Of a stretch of DNA of 64,000 bases, positions 17,156 through 26,766 are shown piece after piece. The translations under genes were made by a program, and so were the position numbers. The stretch lies in the NCBI GenBank assembly GCA_900113385.1, contig FOPE01000011.1, positions 1 through 64,000 on the forward strand, written 5' to 3'. This DNA is from Lachnospiraceae bacterium C7. Its GTDB lineage: Bacteria; Bacillota; Clostridia; Lachnospirales; Lachnospiraceae. The first letter of the stretch is position 1, and each line of letters opens with the position of its first letter. Below the pieces are notes generated by a model. It was not told the DNA's origin. It saw nothing but the letters and a program-made list of their open reading frames with translations, and did not search any database.

Positions 17156-17746
17156 ATGGAAACAAAAGAATTATCAAAAACTATTACATCAAAAGATTCT
17201 ATAAAATTTCGCTTAGCTAATGCAATGAAAGAATGTTTAGCTACTACTTCATTAGAAAACATCACTGTAAAGCAACTTACTGAAACCTGTGGAGTATCCC
17301 GCCAAACTTTTTATAGAAATTTTTTAGATAAATATGATTTAATCAATTGGTATTTTGATATTCTTTTAGCAAATTCTTTTGATGAAATGGGCAGTACAGA
17401 AACAGTATATGAGGGACTAATAAAAAAATTTAACTATATAAATAATGAAAAATTATTTTTCTCTGCTGCCTTTAAATCAGATTCACAAAACAATCTAAAA
17501 GAACATGACTATGAAATGATTTTTAATTTTTACACCAATTTATTGTTTAGAAAAACAGGCACTTTACTTTCTATGATAGATGAATCCATATTAGATATGT
17601 ACTGCCACTCATCTATTTACATGACAGTTAAATGGGTAACTGAAGATTTACCTTACTCACCAGAACTACTTGCAAAGCTTCTTATTTCCGCATTGCCTGT
17701 TCGCTTAGAAAAACTTTTTAAACAAAATGGTTTATTAGAAAAATAG
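17156..17746 (+). CDS. TetR/AcrR-family transcriptional regulator
   Basis: A 196-residue regulator. The N-terminal HTH (about 14-60) contains ITVKQLTETCGVSRQTFYRNFLDKYDL, and the all-helical C-terminal part resembles the DhaS-type TetR_C domain. It lies 150 bp upstream of the fucO-like gene on the same strand, and a direct repeat TTTTAGTCAA flanks the fucO promoter, so it may control that gene. The effector is unknown and the target is an inference from position. Confidence 0.85.
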   Translation: METKELSKTITSKDSIKFRLANAMKECLATTSLENITVKQLTETCGVSRQTFYRNFLDKYDLINWYFDILLANSFDEMGSTETVYEGLIKKFNYINNEKLFFSAAFKSDSQNNLKEHDYEMIFNFYTNLLFRKTGTLLSMIDESILDMYCHSSIYMTVKWVTEDLPYSPELLAKLLISALPVRLEKLFKQNGLLEK

Positions 17747-17776
17747 CAAATATCAAACACAAAAATTATTTTTTTC

Positions 17777-17812
17777 AAGTTACACTTTAAATTAAGTGTA
17801 ACTTATTTTTTT
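17777..17812 (+). terminator. Intrinsic terminator of the TetR gene
   Basis: AAGTTACACTT / AAGTGTAACTT (17777-17787/17794-17804), a perfect 11-bp stem with a 6-nt loop, then a T-rich run. Confidence 0.85.
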
Positions 17813-17895
17813 AGTCAATTCTATTATAATTATAAATAGGAAATGAAATATTTTAGTCAAAATACACAACAAAGGAATTTAAAGGAGATAGAATT

Positions 17896-19041
17896 ATGGC
17901 AAATCGTATATCTTTAAACGGCACATCATATCATGGTGCTGGTGCAATTAACGAAATCGTAAACGAGGTAAAAGGACATGGCTTTAAAAAAGCTTTTATT
18001 AGTTCTGATCCTGACTTAGTAAAATTTGGAGTTACAAAAAAAGTTACAGATCTTTTAGATGCTGCTAACCTTCCATACGAAGTATACTCTGACATCAAAC
18101 CAAATCCAACTATCGAAAACGTAAAAAATGGTGTAGAAGCATTTAAAGCTTCTGGTGCAGACTATATCATCGCTATTGGTGGTGGTTCTTCTATGGATAC
18201 ATCAAAAGCAATTGGTATTATCATCACTAACCCTGAGTTTGCTGATGTTCGTTCTCTTGAAGGAGTTGCTCCTACAAAGAACCCATGCGTACCTATTATC
18301 GCAGTTCCAACAACTGCTGGTACAGCTGCAGAAGTTACAATTAACTACGTTATTACAGATGTAGAAAAACAAAGAAAATTCGTTTGTGTTGATACACATG
18401 ATATGCCAATCGTAGCTGTTGTTGATCCAGAAATGATGTCAACAATGCCAAAAGGACTTACAGCTGCAACTGGTATGGATGCTTTAACACATGCTATTGA
18501 AGGATACACAACAAAAGCTGCTTGGGAAATGACAGATATGTTCCACCTTGAGGCTATCAGACTTATTTCTGAAAACCTTCGTGACGCAGTAGCTAATACA
18601 AAAGAGGGCCGTGAGGGAATGGCTCTTGGACAGTACATTGCAGGAATGGGATTCTCAAATGTAGGTCTTGGAATCGACCATTCAATGGCTCACACATTAA
18701 GTGCTCATTATGACACTCCACATGGTGTAGCTTGTGCTATGTTATTACCAATTTCAATGGAATTCAACCGTGAATATACTGGAGATAAATATAAAAACAT
18801 CGCTAAAGCTATGGGCGTTGAAGGTGTTGACAATATGTCTCAGGACGAATATCGTCAGGCTGCTATTGATGCTGTTAAAAAGCTTTCTAAAGATGTTGGA
18901 ATTCCTGAAAAGAATGAGCGCATCAAAGAAGAAGACCTTGATGTTCTTGCAACAGATGCATTAAATGATGCTTGCTATCCTGGTAATCCAAGAGAAGCAA
19001 CAAAAGAACAAGTTATTGAGATGTTTAGACAGTTAATGTAA
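17896..19041 (+). CDS. fucO: Iron-containing alcohol dehydrogenase, lactaldehyde reductase type
   Basis: A 381-residue group III alcohol dehydrogenase, closest to L-1,2-propanediol oxidoreductase (FucO), which reduces lactaldehyde with NADH during deoxysugar fermentation. The nucleotide site GGGSSMDTSK is at 95-104, PTTAGT at 138-143, and the metal ligands are D195, H199, H262 and H276. Length is typical. The preferred synonymous codons are used more strictly than in neighbours, suggesting high expression. AAAGGAG precedes the start. No fucose genes are adjacent, so another aldehyde substrate (for example acetaldehyde) is possible. Confidence 0.88.
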   Translation: MANRISLNGTSYHGAGAINEIVNEVKGHGFKKAFISSDPDLVKFGVTKKVTDLLDAANLPYEVYSDIKPNPTIENVKNGVEAFKASGADYIIAIGGGSSMDTSKAIGIIITNPEFADVRSLEGVAPTKNPCVPIIAVPTTAGTAAEVTINYVITDVEKQRKFVCVDTHDMPIVAVVDPEMMSTMPKGLTAATGMDALTHAIEGYTTKAAWEMTDMFHLEAIRLISENLRDAVANTKEGREGMALGQYIAGMGFSNVGLGIDHSMAHTLSAHYDTPHGVACAMLLPISMEFNREYTGDKYKNIAKAMGVEGVDNMSQDEYRQAAIDAVKKLSKDVGIPEKNERIKEEDLDVLATDALNDACYPGNPREATKEQVIEMFRQLM

Positions 19042-19161
19042 TGTTAATTCTATAAATTAACTGCTTTACATAGAAGATATGATCTTCAAGAAATATGTTT
19101 TTTCAATATTTTAACACAGGATATATCCTGAAATAATTAATTTAACCAATTTGCCAATCAT

Positions 19162-19209
19162 AAAAAGCCCACGCTAAAGAATACTAAATTTCTCTAGTGT
19201 GGGCTTTTA
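19162..19209 (+). terminator. Intrinsic terminator of fucO
   Basis: AAAAGCCCACGCTAAAGA pairs imperfectly with TCTCTAGTGTGGGCTTTT, with A and T runs on both sides. It can also serve the convergent cellulase gene. Confidence 0.85.
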
Positions 19210-19293
19210 AATTATAAAGATTATTTATTAATGATTTTTCTATAAAAAATGTTTGTCTACAAGTTATTTACTTGTTAGATATTTGCCTATAAA

Positions 19294-20847
19294 CTATTCA
19301 CTAATGGCTTTTTTAAACCATTTACCTGTGTCAGACAAATCATCATCTGTCCATCCACTCTTCTTGTTACAACTAGGTTTAATAAGTGCTGAGCTTTCAT
19401 TTTTATTACATAAACTCCATGCAACAAAACTTACATCGTTTTTATTTAATAGAGATAACCATTTATTAGCTGAATCATAATCAATTCCGCCATTTCCTGA
19501 TGCATCTGTAATGCTACACTCACTTACAAATACTGGAACTCCAGCATCTATAGCTCTTTGCATCTTATTTCTTAAATCATCTCTATGTGTGCTTGCATAA
19601 AAATGTAAAACATACATTACATTTTTGTCATCTAATTGATTTCCAATTACCTGATCTACATCCTGTGACCATGTATTAGTACCAACTAAAATTACTGCAT
19701 TTTTGTCGTTTGCTCTAATTGTTTTTACAACATCTGTTGCATAAGGTTTAATTACAGAATTCCAATCTGATCCCTGTGGTTCATTACAAATTTCGTATAA
19801 AACATTTTCATGGTTTGCATATTTTCTAGACATTTCGTCAAAGAATTTTAATGCTTCACCTTTATTTATATTTGGATTTCCGTCACTTAAAATATGCCAA
19901 TCAATAATAACATACATTCCGTTATCAGTTGCATATTTAACACCTTGGTCTACTAAGTTCTTTAAATATTCTTTATTTCCACCGCTACAATAACCGTTAT
20001 ATTCATTTGTATACATAGCTATACGAAATACATTTGCATTCCAATCATTCTTTAATGTTTTTAACGCATCTGCATTAACAAATTCTGGGAACCATGCAAT
20101 ACCATGTGAACTAACACCTTTAAGCTGTACTACTTTTCCTTTACTATCTACAAGTTTTGTTCCTTGAACATGTAATCTTCCAGTAGGTACTGTTGTTTTT
20201 TCTTGTTTCTGTGAATCGTCTTTTTTAGAATCATCTTTCTTTGAATCGTCTTTCTTTGGCTCTTCTTTTTTTGAATCATCTTTTTTTGGTTCTTCTTTTT
20301 TTGAGTCATCTTTCTTTGAATCATCTTTTTTATCAGTTTTTTGACCTGCACCATTTACTGTCTCTGTTGTTCCATCACTATATTTAACAGTTACAGATTT
20401 AATTTCCATTCTATCCTTTGATGCTGCGCTTGCTATAATTCCAATATCCTGCTGCGCATTTTTACTTGCAATTTTATTATTATATGAAAGTGGTGTAACT
20501 TCATAAACATCTCCGCTTTCTTTAATGTTTGAATTCCAGTTCTGCTCTACTTTACTACCATTTTTCTTTAAATCTACACTCCAATTAGTAACTTCCTTGT
20601 CGCTATCATTGTGAATTGCCATTGCATATTGTGTGTATGTTCTCTCTCCACTTTGCCATCCATTATTGGCTTTTAATTCTGCATAAATACTTGATTTTCC
20701 ACCATTTGATTTTTCTGTCGAACCTGCACCTTGAACGTCTTTATTAGTACCTCCCACTCCGCAAGAGCATGCTAATAAACATCCTAAAACTAGAGTTGCA
20801 ATATACATTCCTAGTTTTGCAATTTTTTTGCTTTTAAACTGTGTCAT
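19294..20847 (-). CDS. Lipoprotein endoglucanase, CBM2-like module plus GH5 catalytic domain
   Basis: A 517-residue secreted glycoside hydrolase family 5 enzyme (subfamily 2-like) expected to cut beta-1,4-glucan. A signal peptide ends in a lipobox (LLAC, C27), so it is probably lipid-anchored. Residues 51-160 form a carbohydrate-binding-like beta domain (WQSG.., NWSVDL, NWNSNI). A linker at 171-216 consists of near-perfect KKDDS and KKEEP repeats. GH5 covers 222-517: RIAMYTNEY, IIDWHILSDGN, acid/base E356 (CNEPQG), LHFYA and nucleophile E443 (FVSECS). AGGAGG precedes the ATG. The Lys/Asp linker replaces the usual Ser/Thr/Pro type. A structured leader precedes it. Confidence 0.93.
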   Translation of the reverse strand: MTQFKSKKIAKLGMYIATLVLGCLLACSCGVGGTNKDVQGAGSTEKSNGGKSSIYAELKANNGWQSGERTYTQYAMAIHNDSDKEVTNWSVDLKKNGSKVEQNWNSNIKESGDVYEVTPLSYNNKIASKNAQQDIGIIASAASKDRMEIKSVTVKYSDGTTETVNGAGQKTDKKDDSKKDDSKKEEPKKDDSKKEEPKKDDSKKDDSKKDDSQKQEKTTVPTGRLHVQGTKLVDSKGKVVQLKGVSSHGIAWFPEFVNADALKTLKNDWNANVFRIAMYTNEYNGYCSGGNKEYLKNLVDQGVKYATDNGMYVIIDWHILSDGNPNINKGEALKFFDEMSRKYANHENVLYEICNEPQGSDWNSVIKPYATDVVKTIRANDKNAVILVGTNTWSQDVDQVIGNQLDDKNVMYVLHFYASTHRDDLRNKMQRAIDAGVPVFVSECSITDASGNGGIDYDSANKWLSLLNKNDVSFVAWSLCNKNESSALIKPSCNKKSGWTDDDLSDTGKWFKKAISE

Positions 20848-20877
20848 TGTTTTTCCTCCTTAGAACTTACTACATTT

Positions 20878-20935
20878 TACTTAAGTCACAACGCGCAGTA
20901 TCTGCGCTAAATTCGGGTCTGTGTAGCCCCAAGTA
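20878..20935 (-). promoter_or_regulatory. Structured 5' leader of the endoglucanase gene (unassigned)
   Basis: On the minus strand TACTT (20935-20931) can pair with AAGTA (20882-20878). This closes a junction with a GGG/CCC hairpin (20929-20927/20917-20915) and a GCGCAG-ATA-CTGCGC hairpin (20907-20893). The GC-rich block is out of character with the AT-rich surroundings, and AGGAGG follows about 20 nt downstream. I could not match it to c-di-GMP, preQ1 or other riboswitch consensuses I know. It may be a regulatory RNA or an operator region. Confidence 0.35.
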
Positions 20936-21085
20936 CTCTCAATGTTCCAATTTCTGATATTAAATACACCTAGATTTTAAATATTAATCATAATATCGCA
21001 TAATATATCGACAGACGATGTTACAACTTTATAAAAATTTTGTAATTTGCTATAATACTTTTAAAAAATATAAAGGAGATTTGAT

Positions 21086-21817
21086 ATGAATAAAACCGCT
21101 ATTATTACTGGTGCTTCTCGTGGAATTGGCGCTGCTATTGCAACTGAATTTGCAAAAAATGGCTATAATCTTAGCATTTGTTGCCACAATTCTAAAGATG
21201 CATTGCTTACCCTTGCAGAATCTTTAAGAAAAGATTACCACGTTGAAGTTTTGACCTTTATTGGAGATATGTGCAACTACGATTTCGTTGAAAAATTTAT
21301 TACAGATACTATTAACCATTTTGGAAACGTTAATGTACTTGTAAATAATGCTGGAATTGCTCACATCGGATTACTATCAGATATGAGCATCACTGAATGG
21401 AATCATATGATTAGCAACAACCTTACTAGTGTTTTTGCTACTAGTAAACTTGTAATACCATCTATGGTTTCTGCAAAACAAGGAAAAATCATAAATATTT
21501 CCTCTGTTTGGGGAAACGTTGGTGCTTCTTGCGAAGTTGCTTATTCAGCTTGTAAAGGTGGAATTAATTCCTTTACAAAAGCTCTTGGAAAAGAACTTGC
21601 TCCTAGCAATATTCAAGTTAATGCTATTGCCTGTGGCTGTATTGATACTTCTATGAACAATTGCTTTGATGAAGCTGAAAAACAAAGTCTTGCAGAAGAA
21701 ATACCCGCTGGCAGATTTGGTAAACCTGAAGAAGTTGCACATCTTGCGCTTCAAATCGCCACAGGTAATGAATATCTAACTAGCCAAATTATTACATTAG
21801 ACGGAGGCTGGATTTAA
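21086..21817 (+). CDS. SDR-family oxidoreductase (FabG-like or EF-P 5-aminopentanone reductase, YmfI-like)
   Basis: A 243-residue classical short-chain dehydrogenase. TGASRGIG (residues 8-15) binds NAD(P), NNAGI is present, the catalytic Ser is in INISSVWG, and the Tyr/Lys pair is in AYSACKGG. The C-terminus LTSQIITLDGGWI is typical of FabG-like proteins. It is a stand-alone gene, not in a fatty acid cluster. Similar solitary proteins in this group are sometimes annotated as the YmfI-type reductase that finishes EF-P modification, so the substrate is open. AAGGAG lies upstream of the start. Confidence 0.85.
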   Translation: MNKTAIITGASRGIGAAIATEFAKNGYNLSICCHNSKDALLTLAESLRKDYHVEVLTFIGDMCNYDFVEKFITDTINHFGNVNVLVNNAGIAHIGLLSDMSITEWNHMISNNLTSVFATSKLVIPSMVSAKQGKIINISSVWGNVGASCEVAYSACKGGINSFTKALGKELAPSNIQVNAIACGCIDTSMNNCFDEAEKQSLAEEIPAGRFGKPEEVAHLALQIATGNEYLTSQIITLDGGWI

Positions 21818-22266
21818 TCCAGCTTCATTGTTCCCTTTGGTGTAATAATATAATAACTATTGTTTTTTACCATTACTTGATAGTTATCAAATACATAAAT
21901 TCTATATCTACTATCTTGAATATTCTTTTCTCCAACCTCAGTACTTCCCCTACATAAGTCTTTAGTTGAAACTTGATTTTCTTCTAATCCTTTTTTCAGT
22001 GAAACTTTTTTTCCATTAATTTTTCTTATTTTAGGCATTTTCATATTGTATGTATAAATTATTTTCCCATCTACATGTGCAATCTCATTAAGATTACTAT
22101 CATTTACTTGAACTTCAAGTCTTTTTGCATTGCCTCGAAAATTATATTGTTTGAAAAAATACACCATAAAACCTACTAAAAGTGTGCTTACAATCACACC
22201 TAGCGTACATATTATGCCTAAAGCGACTAAATTTATCTCCTTACGGTTTTCTGGAACTTTATTCAT
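21814..22266 (-). CDS. Hypothetical single-pass membrane protein
   Basis: A 150-residue protein with one membrane helix near residues 11-37 (INLVALGIICTLGVIVST), followed by a polar domain of beta character (YRIYVFDNYQVMVKNNSYYIITPKG). I recognise no family. I chose the ATG at 22266, because the longer reading starts with TTG at 22299 directly next to a TATAAT (22309-22304) that is probably the promoter. Its stop overlaps the end of the convergent SDR gene by 4 nt. Confidence 0.65.
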   Translation of the reverse strand: MNKVPENRKEINLVALGIICTLGVIVSTLLVGFMVYFFKQYNFRGNAKRLEVQVNDSNLNEIAHVDGKIIYTYNMKMPKIRKINGKKVSLKKGLEENQVSTKDLCRGSTEVGEKNIQDSRYRIYVFDNYQVMVKNNSYYIITPKGTMKLD

Positions 22267-22384
22267 ATCTAAAATACCTTTCTTCAAAATATTTAGCAAT
22301 ATGATTATAACACACTACTTCAATTATTAAAACGTTTCTAAATTAATTCGGCAAAATGGCACAAATATAATTTTTTTCAAAAAA

Positions 22385-22418
22385 AATCCTTGAAGTTTTC
22401 TACAAAACCTCAAGGATT
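22385..22418 (-). terminator. Terminator of the glycogen debranching gene
   Basis: AATCCTTGAAGTTTT and AAAACCTCAAGGATT pair at 14 of 15 positions around a 4-nt loop. The minus strand continues with eight T. Confidence 0.9.
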
Positions 22419-22425
22419 ATATTTT

Positions 22426-24624
22426 TTATTTTGCAATTAAAATAATTGCTGAACGCGCTGCAATACGAAAAGTACTTGGACCAAAAATCTCTGTAAAAGC
22501 GCCAAAATCTTTTCCATCTGCATATTCACAATTTGTATTTATTGCAACATACCAGTCCATATTAATTGGTGGATCTGGAAGCTGTATAGTTTGTGGTTCC
22601 CAATAAGTATTTAAAGCAAAAAATACTATATCATCTTCTGTATTATCTTCATTTCTTCCTGCATACATAATTCCTATAACATGAGTATCATAATCTGTTT
22701 GTTCTCTGAAGGGATAACCATTATGAGTACTTATCTCAGGGAAGCCACATGATGCTGGTTTGGTAGTTTTCCTTAAAATTGGATGATCTTTTCTAAACTT
22801 AATCATAAATCTTGCGAAATCATGTATTTCTTTATATTCATCTAATCTATTCCAATCGAGCCAAGAAATAATATTATCCTGACAATATGCATTATTATTA
22901 CCAAACTGCGTATTACAGAATTCGTCTCCTGCAAAAAACATTGCTGGGCCTCTGCTGCACATAAGCGTTGCAAAGGCATTTTTTATAAGTCTACGCCTTA
23001 GGCCATCTATTACTGGATTGTTTGTCTCGCCTTCTACTCCACAATTCCAACTATTGCCATTATTATCTCCATCTGTATTATCCCATCCATTATTTTCATT
23101 ATGTTTTGTATTATACGAATACAAATCGTAGAGTGTAAAACCATCATGGCAAGTTAAAAAGTTAACTGAAGCGCTATTACCTCTATACATTGGATCATAC
23201 AAATCTTTTGATCCTGTAATTCTTGTAATGGCATCTCCTGCTACTCCTGAATCTCCTTTTAGAAATCTTCGCATATCATCTCTATAACGTCCATTCCACT
23301 CTGCCCATCTACTCCATGAAGGGAAGCTTCCTACCTGATATAAACCACCTGCATCCCATGCCTCAGCAATTAATTTTACTTTTCCTAATACTGCATCAAA
23401 TGCCATTTCCTCTAGTATTGGTGGATTTGCCATTGGTGCACCATTTTGGTCTCTACTAAGTATTGATGCAAGATCAAATCTAAATCCATCTACACGATAT
23501 TCTACTACCCAATGTCTCAAACAATCGATAATAAATCTTCTAACTATTGGATGATTACAATTTAATACGTTTCCACAACCACTAAAATTATAATAATATC
23601 CATCCGGTGTAAGCATGTAGTAAACATTATTATCTATACCTTTAAAAGAAAAACATGGTCCATTTTCATTTCCTTCTGCTGTATGGTTAAATACAACATC
23701 TAAGATTACTTCTATTCCATTTTTCTTTAAATCATATATTAATTGTTTTAATTCTACACCTTCTCTATTATGTTCTACTCGAGATGCATAACTTGTATTA
23801 GGTGCAAAAAAGCATACTGTATTGTATCCCCAATAATTATATAATTGCACATCATTTACTACTCTAGCACTTTCCATTTCATCAAATTCAAAAATAGGCA
23901 TAAGTTCTATTGCATTTATTCCTAAATCTTTTAAATATGGTATCTTCTGTCTTATTCCTTCAAAGGTACCTCTTACATCTTCTTTTAATCCTGATGATTT
24001 ATCTTTTGTAAATCCTCTTACATGAGTCTCATAAATAACTAAGTCTTCAAATGGTAATTCTAGTTGTTTTACATCCATCCAATCAAAATTACTTTTTACT
24101 ACACGAGCTTTATATTCAAATGGCTTACCGCCTTCTTCTGCTTCTCCCCAATGTCTTTGGCCTGTAACGGCTCTAGCATAGGGATCTAAAATTATATTAT
24201 CCTTATTAAATATTTTTCCTTTTTTAGGATCATATGGTCCATCAAACTCAAAAGCATATTCAAACTCATCAATTTTAATCCCATATACCAACATAGAATA
24301 TGTATTACCTATATGACAATTCTCTGGAAATGGAATTTTAACAAATGGCTCTGATTCTCTTGGATGAAATAGCAAAAGCGTACAGCTAGTTGCTCCATGT
24401 GAGTTAATAGTAAAACTTACTCCATGTGATGTCTCAGTTGCACCTGACATTCTATAATATCCTGGGCGCACCATGTATCCTGACACCTCATTTAATGGCG
24501 GCAGTTTGCCATTTTCGTCCTTAAACAATTCTTTAAATTTATTTTCTGATGGCAAATTTGTCGTTACTGTTTTCCCATCTTTTCTCTTGACTGTATTAAC
24601 CAGTCTATTGTCCCTCCAACCCAT
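22426..24624 (-). CDS. glgX: Glycogen debranching enzyme / isoamylase-type GH13
   Basis: A 732-residue alpha-1,6-glucosidase of the GlgX/isoamylase group (GH13_11) that removes branches from glycogen or limit dextrin. An N-terminal beta-sandwich (about 40-165) precedes the (beta/alpha)8 barrel with VIYETHVRGFT, ILDVVFNHTAEGN, YRVDGFRFDLAS (nucleophile Asp), LIAEAWDAGG (acid/base Glu) and TCHDGFT. A C-terminal beta domain begins near 640. AGGAGG lies 6 nt before the ATG. Length fits. No other glycogen genes are nearby. Cytoplasmic, as no signal peptide is present. Confidence 0.92.
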   Translation of the reverse strand: MGWRDNRLVNTVKRKDGKTVTTNLPSENKFKELFKDENGKLPPLNEVSGYMVRPGYYRMSGATETSHGVSFTINSHGATSCTLLLFHPRESEPFVKIPFPENCHIGNTYSMLVYGIKIDEFEYAFEFDGPYDPKKGKIFNKDNIILDPYARAVTGQRHWGEAEEGGKPFEYKARVVKSNFDWMDVKQLELPFEDLVIYETHVRGFTKDKSSGLKEDVRGTFEGIRQKIPYLKDLGINAIELMPIFEFDEMESARVVNDVQLYNYWGYNTVCFFAPNTSYASRVEHNREGVELKQLIYDLKKNGIEVILDVVFNHTAEGNENGPCFSFKGIDNNVYYMLTPDGYYYNFSGCGNVLNCNHPIVRRFIIDCLRHWVVEYRVDGFRFDLASILSRDQNGAPMANPPILEEMAFDAVLGKVKLIAEAWDAGGLYQVGSFPSWSRWAEWNGRYRDDMRRFLKGDSGVAGDAITRITGSKDLYDPMYRGNSASVNFLTCHDGFTLYDLYSYNTKHNENNGWDNTDGDNNGNSWNCGVEGETNNPVIDGLRRRLIKNAFATLMCSRGPAMFFAGDEFCNTQFGNNNAYCQDNIISWLDWNRLDEYKEIHDFARFMIKFRKDHPILRKTTKPASCGFPEISTHNGYPFREQTDYDTHVIGIMYAGRNEDNTEDDIVFFALNTYWEPQTIQLPDPPINMDWYVAINTNCEYADGKDFGAFTEIFGPSTFRIAARSAIILIAK

Positions 24625-24711
24625 GGAAAGCCTCCTAACAGTATTTATAGATATACACCTCTATATTTATATCGACAATTTCTTGCTATAATTATAACAT
24701 ATATAAAAATA

Positions 24712-24741
24712 GCAGTGAAGTTTCTTAAAATACCTCACTGC
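24712..24741 (-). terminator. Terminator after the 60-residue gene
   Basis: GCAGTGA / TCACTGC (24712-24718/24735-24741) with partial inner pairing; the minus strand follows with TATTTTTA. Confidence 0.65.
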
Positions 24742-24753
24742 CTCTACGACCTC

Positions 24754-24936
24754 TTATTCCGTTAATTCAAATAAGCCAAATTCATTGACTCCTACTAGCA
24801 TTCCTTCTTCTAAACCTAAAGGCAGTTTATATTTTGGAACACTCTTTTTTTCTTCTTGAAATGATACATTAATAAGCTGTATCTCTCTACTACCAATTGC
24901 GTCTACTCGATAAATAGTTCTTTCTTCGTTTTGCAT
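24754..24936 (-). CDS. Small hypothetical protein (60 aa)
   Basis: A 60-residue acidic protein without membrane segments. It starts MQNEERTIYRVDAIGSREI and ends VGVNEFGLFELTE. The beta-rich pattern is compatible with a compact single domain, but I recognise no family. It is supported as a gene by a clean reading frame and its own terminator (24712-24741). Upstream, 24937-25137 contains only AT-rich DNA. Confidence 0.55.
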   Translation of the reverse strand: MQNEERTIYRVDAIGSREIQLINVSFQEEKKSVPKYKLPLGLEEGMLVGVNEFGLFELTE

Positions 24937-25137
24937 TTTTCTTACCTACTAATCTTTCAATTCCCCAAAGCTTACGCTTAAAAGGGTTGTATTATAGAAT
25001 ACTCTAAATACTCCGCTCTATAAAATAAAATACACCTTACGTTACTCTACGGCATATAGTTTACCAAAAAATCGGTATTTATTCAAGTCTAGCCACCATA
25101 TAATTTTCAAACACACCATGCCTTCCCCCTTGATTTT

Positions 25138-26766
25138 TCACTGTTTTTCACTTTTTAAGGCATTTTTATTTTTATACATCATCTCATCTGCTCTATCTCT
25201 AGTATCTTCTAAAGTTTCGTCTATTTTAGGATCATAAGTTGCATATCCTATTGCAATATGTAGTTCCATCTTTGGCCCCTTTTGATTGTAACTTTCTTCT
25301 AATGCCCTAAATACCATAATTGTTTTACTCATTGGCATTGTTAATTTTTCCGTTATAATAGTGCAAAATTCATCTCCACCAATTCTATAATTAGTTCCTT
25401 TTTTATCAAAAATTACACTAATTATTCTTCCCGCTTCTACAATGTGCATATCCCCTTCTTTATGTCCTAAAGTATCATTTGTTTTCTTTAAATCATTTAA
25501 ATCATAGACTACAACCGTAACGTTTTCTTTTCTTTGACGTTCTTTCATCCAGTTTTCATAAGCATTACGATTTCTTAATCCTGTTAAAACATCTATTTCC
25601 GCTAAATTATAGTAATATTTTAGTCTTTGATTTTCTTCTATTTTTTTAATTTTCTTCTGAGATAGCTTATACCACATAACTCCACTATATACTAACAGTG
25701 TACTCATGGTATACACAAAAGTATCTGTTATCTGCAAATAATATATGGCAATTATTATAATTACACTTACCATTATTGTTGCAAATTCTACAAAATCCGA
25801 ATAATTAAAACGGTTATGTCTTATATTTCTCTTAATGGTTATTTTCATTACGCTACACATATATATAAGAATTGCCACAAACAAACTATGAGTAAATACA
25901 ACTAGCTGATGTAACTGAAATACATTTGTTGCTTGAAACAATAAACTTCCTATGATATTTACAACATATAATATTCCCATTACTGATGTAAATATATTCT
26001 CTTCTATCTCATAATAACTATTTATAAATAATAGCAACGGGTAGGGAATCAACATGATTAAAGTGTAGCCTATAAAATATGCCGCTACCCTATTTCCGAA
26101 AAACATTGTAGCTATGTGGCTTTGGTTAATTGCCCACATTCCTGCTAATGTCATTACAATGCCATAATAAAAATGGTATTCTCTTTGACCTAGTTCATAT
26201 TCTACTAAAGCATATTTAACTACAGAATAAATTCCCATTAAAGAAATTATTAAAGTCAACACAAATTCAAGGGAGTACTTTATCAAAAAATGTTCCACTA
26301 AAACACTTTTATTTCCAATATAAAAACTAGTCTTTTGTTCTGCATTAATCCTTGGTTCTGCAATTTCTTTTATCGTTAATACCGAAGCATACGAACTAAC
26401 TTCTATTTGATTCCAAGCACTTCCTGTTGTATTTCCATATTTTGTTTCTGTAGCTTTTCTGTGAAATATTTTTTTGCCATCTAAGTAAGCAATAACCTCA
26501 TTTTTATCTGAAAAAAAAGCAATAGAGTCCCCACTTTTTAATATATCTTCCACTCTAAATCGATAGACTTTCATTCTATCCTTTAATTCAAATTCATTTT
26601 TAGGTTCTATGGTCTGTATGTTGATATGCAAAAAGGATTTCCTTTTTTCTGAAAATTGACCAGGAAAATAGAGATTTGATACGATAAGAAGTACTCCAAC
26701 TATAGCTGCTACTGATAGTTGGAAAATATATAATACTTTTCTTGCTTTTTTAAAATCAAGTCGCAT
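25138..26766 (-). CDS. Membrane diguanylate cyclase (7TM + GGDEF)
   Basis: A 542-residue protein: one N-terminal membrane anchor, an outside beta-type domain (about 40-155; contains GNTTGSAWNQIEV), seven membrane helices (about 165-370) and a C-terminal GGDEF domain (DVLTGLRNRNAY, RIGGDEFC). The layout is that of 7TMR-DISM-like sensors. It should synthesise c-di-GMP in response to an extracellular signal. The active-site GGDEF is intact. The start is the ATG at 26766 with AGGAGG at 26773-26778. It is paralogous to the protein at 29694-31307, sharing the same plan and the W-containing outside motif. Confidence 0.9.
   Translation of the reverse strand: MRLDFKKARKVLYIFQLSVAAIVGVLLIVSNLYFPGQFSEKRKSFLHINIQTIEPKNEFELKDRMKVYRFRVEDILKSGDSIAFFSDKNEVIAYLDGKKIFHRKATETKYGNTTGSAWNQIEVSSYASVLTIKEIAEPRINAEQKTSFYIGNKSVLVEHFLIKYSLEFVLTLIISLMGIYSVVKYALVEYELGQREYHFYYGIVMTLAGMWAINQSHIATMFFGNRVAAYFIGYTLIMLIPYPLLLFINSYYEIEENIFTSVMGILYVVNIIGSLLFQATNVFQLHQLVVFTHSLFVAILIYMCSVMKITIKRNIRHNRFNYSDFVEFATIMVSVIIIIAIYYLQITDTFVYTMSTLLVYSGVMWYKLSQKKIKKIEENQRLKYYYNLAEIDVLTGLRNRNAYENWMKERQRKENVTVVVYDLNDLKKTNDTLGHKEGDMHIVEAGRIISVIFDKKGTNYRIGGDEFCTIITEKLTMPMSKTIMVFRALEESYNQKGPKMELHIAIGYATYDPKIDETLEDTRDRADEMMYKNKNALKSEKQ

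Noticed and set aside
20148-20354. Lys-rich ORF over the cellulase linker
   Set aside because: A frame shadow of the KKDDS repeat DNA.
20878-20960. c-di-GMP (GEMM) or preQ1 riboswitch before the cellulase
   Set aside because: The conserved core bases of those aptamers are not present; it is kept only as an unassigned structured leader.
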